From contig CM070901.1 of the NCBI GenBank assembly GCA_036417435.1, forward strand, positions 52,545,001 through 52,609,000: a stretch of 64,000 nt of DNA, given 5' to 3'. Positions 60,038 to 64,000 of the stretch are shown piece by piece. Every line of letters begins with the position of its first letter. Position 1 is the first letter of the stretch. The position numbers and the translations under genes were made by a program. The notes beneath the pieces were generated by a model. That model ran no database searches, was not told the DNA's origin, and saw only the letters and a list, made by a program, of their open reading frames with translations. The DNA comes from Inia geoffrensis. Taxonomy: Eukaryota; Chordata; Mammalia; Artiodactyla; Iniidae.

Positions 60038-61754
60038 CAGTGGTTCTCAAAGTGTTCCTCAGATCTTCCTGTGGATTGATGAGGTACCTTCCAGAGGCTC
60101 TTTGAAGTGAAAACTATTTTCCTCATAATATTAGGACATTACCTGTCTTTTTCCACTGAGTTGATGTTTGCATTGGTGGTGCATAAGCAGTTGTTGGAAA
60201 AACTGTTGGCACCTTAACAGGAATTAATGCAGTGACACCAAACCATGCTAGTTGTCATTGCACTTGTCACCGTACCCACAGATTTTTAAAATCTGGTTTT
60301 ATTTAGGGGTAATCTAGATGAAACAATACAAATTATTAATTTATGAAAATTGTTGCTTGAGTACACGTCCTCTTAACTTTCTAACTTACAAAATACAAAG
60401 TACACATACACCACTTCTGCTCCAACCTGAAGTGTGATTGTTTGAGTTGGTAGCTGAACTATCTCCCTTTGTCTTGTACCACAATTTTTGCTTAAAAGAA
60501 CAAGGAAACTATATCTATTCAGACTGGGGTATTTGTAATAGGTATTTGGCTGCCGTTTTCTTGAAAATGAACAGAGTGAGCTTGGAACATGACTGACAAT
60601 CTTTGTAGCCAATGATAAAGTCCAAGCTTTCAAGAGGAAAAAAAAATATTTTAAAAACTTGTAAATGGCACAGCTTTCCATTACTGACAGACTCTTTTCC
60701 TGAGACCAGCACTGCTAGTGAGGAGAGATTTTGAAATTGTGTAATGAAATGTGCCAGCAGCTGGAAGATCTGTGTAAATCCATTAGCCAGTATTTTCGAA
60801 GTGACCAGTGCCTAATGTTTCAAAACCCTGAATGAGTAAAAAAAAAAGTGTGTTCACATTTCAACATGGGAATGGAATTTACTGAAGCATGAACACAATG
60901 TTCAATGTATGGTTACTATTTCCACATTGCCACTCACCTTTAAGACATTAATATTTATTGAGTTTTGGTGTAGTATCAAAGAAGACTGTCCACAATTTTC
61001 TGAAATGGCTATGAAAATACTCCTCCCTTTTCTTTTTTTTTTTTTTAGATGTTGGGGTAGGAATTTATTTATTTAATCATTTTTGCTGTGTTGGGTCTTC
61101 GTTTCTGTGCGAGGGCTTTCTCTAGTTGTGGCAAGCGTGGGCCACTCTTCATCGTGGTGCGCGGGCCTCTCACTATCGCGGCCTCTCTTGTTGCGGAACA
61201 CAGGCTCCAGATGCACAGGCTTAGTAGTTGTGGCTCACGGGCCCAGCTGCTCTGCGGCATGTGGGATCCTCCCAGACCAGGGCTCGAACCTGCGTCCCCT
61301 GCACTGGCAGGTGGACTCTCAACCACTGCGCCACCAGGGAAGCCCCACTCCTCCCTTTTCTAAGTTCATCTCTGTGTGAGGCAAGAGTTTCTTCATATAC
61401 TTTAGCCAGCATAACATATTGTGGTATATTCAATGCAGAAGTAGAGATGAGAATCCTGTCTTCTTAAGCTGGATATTTAAAAGAGTTGCAAGAAATGTAA
61501 GACAGTGTCACTCTTCTCACTATTTCTTTTATCATCAAAATATTTTTGTCATGAAATATATCATTTATGTTAACATGTAGTGGGTTTCTTGTTGGTTTTA
61601 AATGAATTAATAAATATTTAAGACATTTCTCAGGCCAGCTTCAAATATGGTAAACACAGATAGATATAACCCACATAGACAAAAGGTCTTTGTGGTTTTC
61701 AATAATTCTTAAGGATGAAAAGGGTTGCTGAGACAAGATATTTGGGAACTGCTG
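60038..61754 (+). mobile_element. Long hAT-Charlie DNA transposon with a nested SINE
   Basis: Left terminus CAGTGGTTCTCAAAG pairs with right terminus TTTGGGAACTGCTG (11 of 14 positions as an inverted repeat). Without the 328-bp SINE plus duplication it is about 1.4 kb, longer than MER miniatures. Internal phrases (GAAGTAGAGATGAGAATCCT, TAACATGTAGTGGGTTTCTT, AGATATAACCCACATAGACA) match long Charlie elements as I remember them. Transposase frames are eroded. Flanking 8-mers GTCCAGCT and ACCTATCT are only partly alike. Confidence 0.8.
61034..61346 (-). mobile_element. Long CHR-family SINE, antisense, inside the Charlie element
   Basis: The reverse head CGCCACCAGGGAAGCCCC is at the right end; T-rich at the left. 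An exact 15-bp duplication ACTCCTCCCTTTTCT lies at 61019-61033 and 61347-61361, so it inserted cleanly into the older DNA transposon. Confidence 0.95.
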
Positions 61755-64000
61755 ACCTATCTCACATGGCACCTCAACTGGGAACTGACCCTGACATCCC
61801 AGGGGAAATTAATTATCTTTCATGTGAGTACTGCAGCACTTGGTTTACATTTCTGTTACAACACTTCCTGTAGAGTAACACATTAGTTTGTATGCCTATT
61901 TTTTCTAGCCTATGAGCCTAGTGCTGGTGCATATCTGATACTAGTGCTTGATGAATGAATGAGTGAAATTTCCTGGGCTCCTTCTTCTATTCCAGCTGTT
62001 TCTTGTTACTGAATTTTAATGAGTATTCTGCGGCTCCTTTGGAGGGCAGGGCTTCACACACACACACTATAACCTCTACCAATTAGATGTGCTGTGTTTG
62101 GGCCCATCCCCTTCAGCCATGTGGTGAACTTCTAGAGGTCAGGAAGGAAAAGTGGTTGGTTAAGAATCTCTGAATCATGGTGCCTAAAGCTGCTTTCAGA
62201 GGTGCTTTTCTTTAGCCACTTTTTTTCGGGGTTTTGGATATACAGTGAGCCTGGAAGACACATTGTTTCATTACCTAAAGGTCACAGGGGAGGCTGTTTG
62301 AGAGACTATGATATTTAAAGCAACTTTAGTTTATTTCCCAGGGGTCTTGAGATTAAAGGCAAGGGGGATGGTTATTGTTCTAGAGCCATGTGGAAGAGTT
62401 GAGTTACTCTAAGACAAAGACTATAAATCCAAGGCATTTTCACCTTCATTTACCATCAGAGGAACAGAGCTGAAAGTTGATTGCTCTAAGGCTGTGGGTT
62501 AAAGCAATCTAGTGAATAAACCAACTTTCTTAAATCTTGGTCCTGGACTACTCAATCCTAGGGATTAGATACTTGGAGACTCAGAGATTTGGGGATTTAA
62601 GGCACTCTGAAACCTTCTAGATCAGAGCTTCACAAACTTTTTCATGGAAGGAGACCTCTAAAAATGATGATCTCTCTCTGTCTCCCTAGAGTAAATTACA
62701 TGACTTCTCATGGCTAGAGGTGATGGGTTTAGGGACTGTGGCTTAATACCAGATGCCACCAGATACACTAAGGGTTGGAGGTGAACATCACAGCACATCT
62801 GTAATACATTTGCAGCATACCAGTATGCTATTACACACCTAATGGGAAATTCTTTTCTAGTCTAATGTGTCTCCGTGGGAAGGCGTGCTAGAATCTCATT
62901 AGACCTTGTGTGGACTCCTTATGTGAAGTGAGAGATCAGTAATAACCTTCCCAAGCATCTAAAAACCGTGGTACCTCTGAATTGGACCAATTACCCCTAA
63001 ACCACCGGGGCTATTATCCAGTGGTTTAAAACACTTCAGAGATAACACCAAACCGTTGGACTCCACTCCGGCTCCTGAACTGTTTTGGTCTTAGCTCTAG
63101 GTACTACTCATATTTAGTCCAGCAATCTAGCTTAGAGGGCATGCTCCAGAATTTCTCATGACCTTATCAACAGCAGGTTATAGTCTATGGAAACTTATAA
63201 TAACCATAATTTCCACTGGGACTTGATAATGTTCTAACCAAACCTAAAGGAAAAGAAACTTGACATTTTGTTTACCTGTGGGACCTTATTCAATGTCAGC
63301 ACTGCCCAATAAATGCTAACTTATTTTTCTGAAATAATGTTTGGCTTACAGAACAGTTGCAAAAATAATTCAGAGAATGCCCATATACCCTTCACTCAGT
63401 TTCTCCTAATTTACATGTTGCCCAAGTGTAATGAATGATCAAAATTAAGAAATTAGCATGGGTATGACAATATTTTTAGGTGATACACGGCCTATCATTT
63501 AAAAATAAAACATTTCAGCATATATGAGAAAATATGCATATTAGAAAATAAAAGGCATATCCAACTAACAATTTCATGAATTTTGTCACAAAGATTCAGA
63601 TTAAACAAAAAGTTGATCTAAAGTAAATTTTACTTTAAAAACATGAAAGTGACTAACATTTCAGGTGGTATGTGGACATGGCAAAATTAAATTACAAAGG
63701 TATTACTTGAATGAGTGACACTTGGGACTCTCTGTCAGAGTAAATGCGTGACTTGGACATTTGAGAATTTACTTCCTCCTTACGATCTTAGGAGACACTC
63801 CTTGGATGCTGGCTTCCCAGGGCAGGCTTTATGTCTTCAGAGTGCCACTCCTGAGTGATTTGTGTTCTCCATCCAGTAAGCCGATGATGGCCAAGGCTAG
63901 AATAATGTCCCTGCACATGTCCATAGCAAAGCTGACTTCCCTAAAATCCTCCCATTGCAATATAGATTGACGATTATGGTGGTGATGATGGAAGTTAATG
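61755..64000. other. Mostly unique ASTN1 intron DNA to window end
   Basis: No exon resembling ASTN1 exon 2. One tentative old L1 fragment at 63.33-63.48 kb. The rest has no recognisable repeat, motif cluster or coding potential. Confidence 0.5.
63330..63480. repeat. Old L1 fragment (tentative)
   Basis: TTACAGAACAGTTGCAAAAA, CCCATATACCCTTCACTCAG and TTTCTCCTAATTTACATGTT resemble the common mammalian L1M 3' segment. Orientation not assigned. Confidence 0.55.

Overview
This is a mammalian nuclear window, almost certainly from a cetacean. It carries many young tRNA-derived SINEs of the CHR type (opening GGGCTTCCCTGGTGGCGCAG, with an A-rich tail) and L1 elements of the whale/dolphin type, on top of the ancient MIR, L2 and hAT-Charlie layer shared by placental mammals. 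No ruminant BovB or Bov-A elements were seen. There are no prokaryotic genes, operons or CRISPR arrays.

Only one protein-coding exon can be read with confidence: the first coding exon of ASTN1 (astrotactin-1) on the plus strand, 36883-37165. It lies in a CpG-rich promoter block and ends in a strong phase-1 splice donor. About 7 kb upstream is a second GC-rich block (about 29.1-29.9 kb) with paired CCAAT boxes, a GC box, a GGC trinucleotide run and minus-strand splice-donor candidates. From the known human gene order (PAPPA2 - ASTN1 - BRINP2, with ASTN1 and BRINP2 head to head) I infer that this block is the promoter and untranslated first exon of BRINP2 on the minus strand. The inferred layout is therefore: 1 to about 29.4 kb, BRINP2 intron 1 (minus strand); about 29.4-29.75 kb, BRINP2 exon 1; about 29.8-36.5 kb, shared divergent upstream region; 36.5-37.17 kb, ASTN1 promoter and exon 1; 37.17-64 kb, ASTN1 intron 1. 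Both genes encode neuronal proteins of the MACPF superfamily.

Repeats, left to right. An L1-into-L1 nest with two SINEs occupies 6.0-11.5 kb. A nine-copy 18-bp AT-rich minisatellite lies at 13.26-13.42 kb. MIR and L2 remnants are dense from 11.6 to 23 kb. SINEs lie at 2.7, 5.4, 23.1, 32.3, 33.8, 34.2, 41.1, 42.7, 50.9, 53.6 and 61.0 kb. Two related minus-strand L1s (42.9-47.4 and 53.8-59.45 kb), an older minus-strand L1 (47.6-50.9 kb) and a long hAT-Charlie transposon (60.04-61.75 kb) fill ASTN1 intron 1. All L1 open reading frames are broken. The long open frames elsewhere are chance frames in repeats or GC-rich DNA.

I found no convincing undescribed biological system. The most interesting points are the divergent ASTN1/BRINP2 control region (a perfect CArG box, and a perfect 11-bp inverted repeat made of two CCAAT boxes), candidate conserved non-coding elements, the order of insertion that can be read from nested elements, and the direct L1 pair in ASTN1 intron 1.
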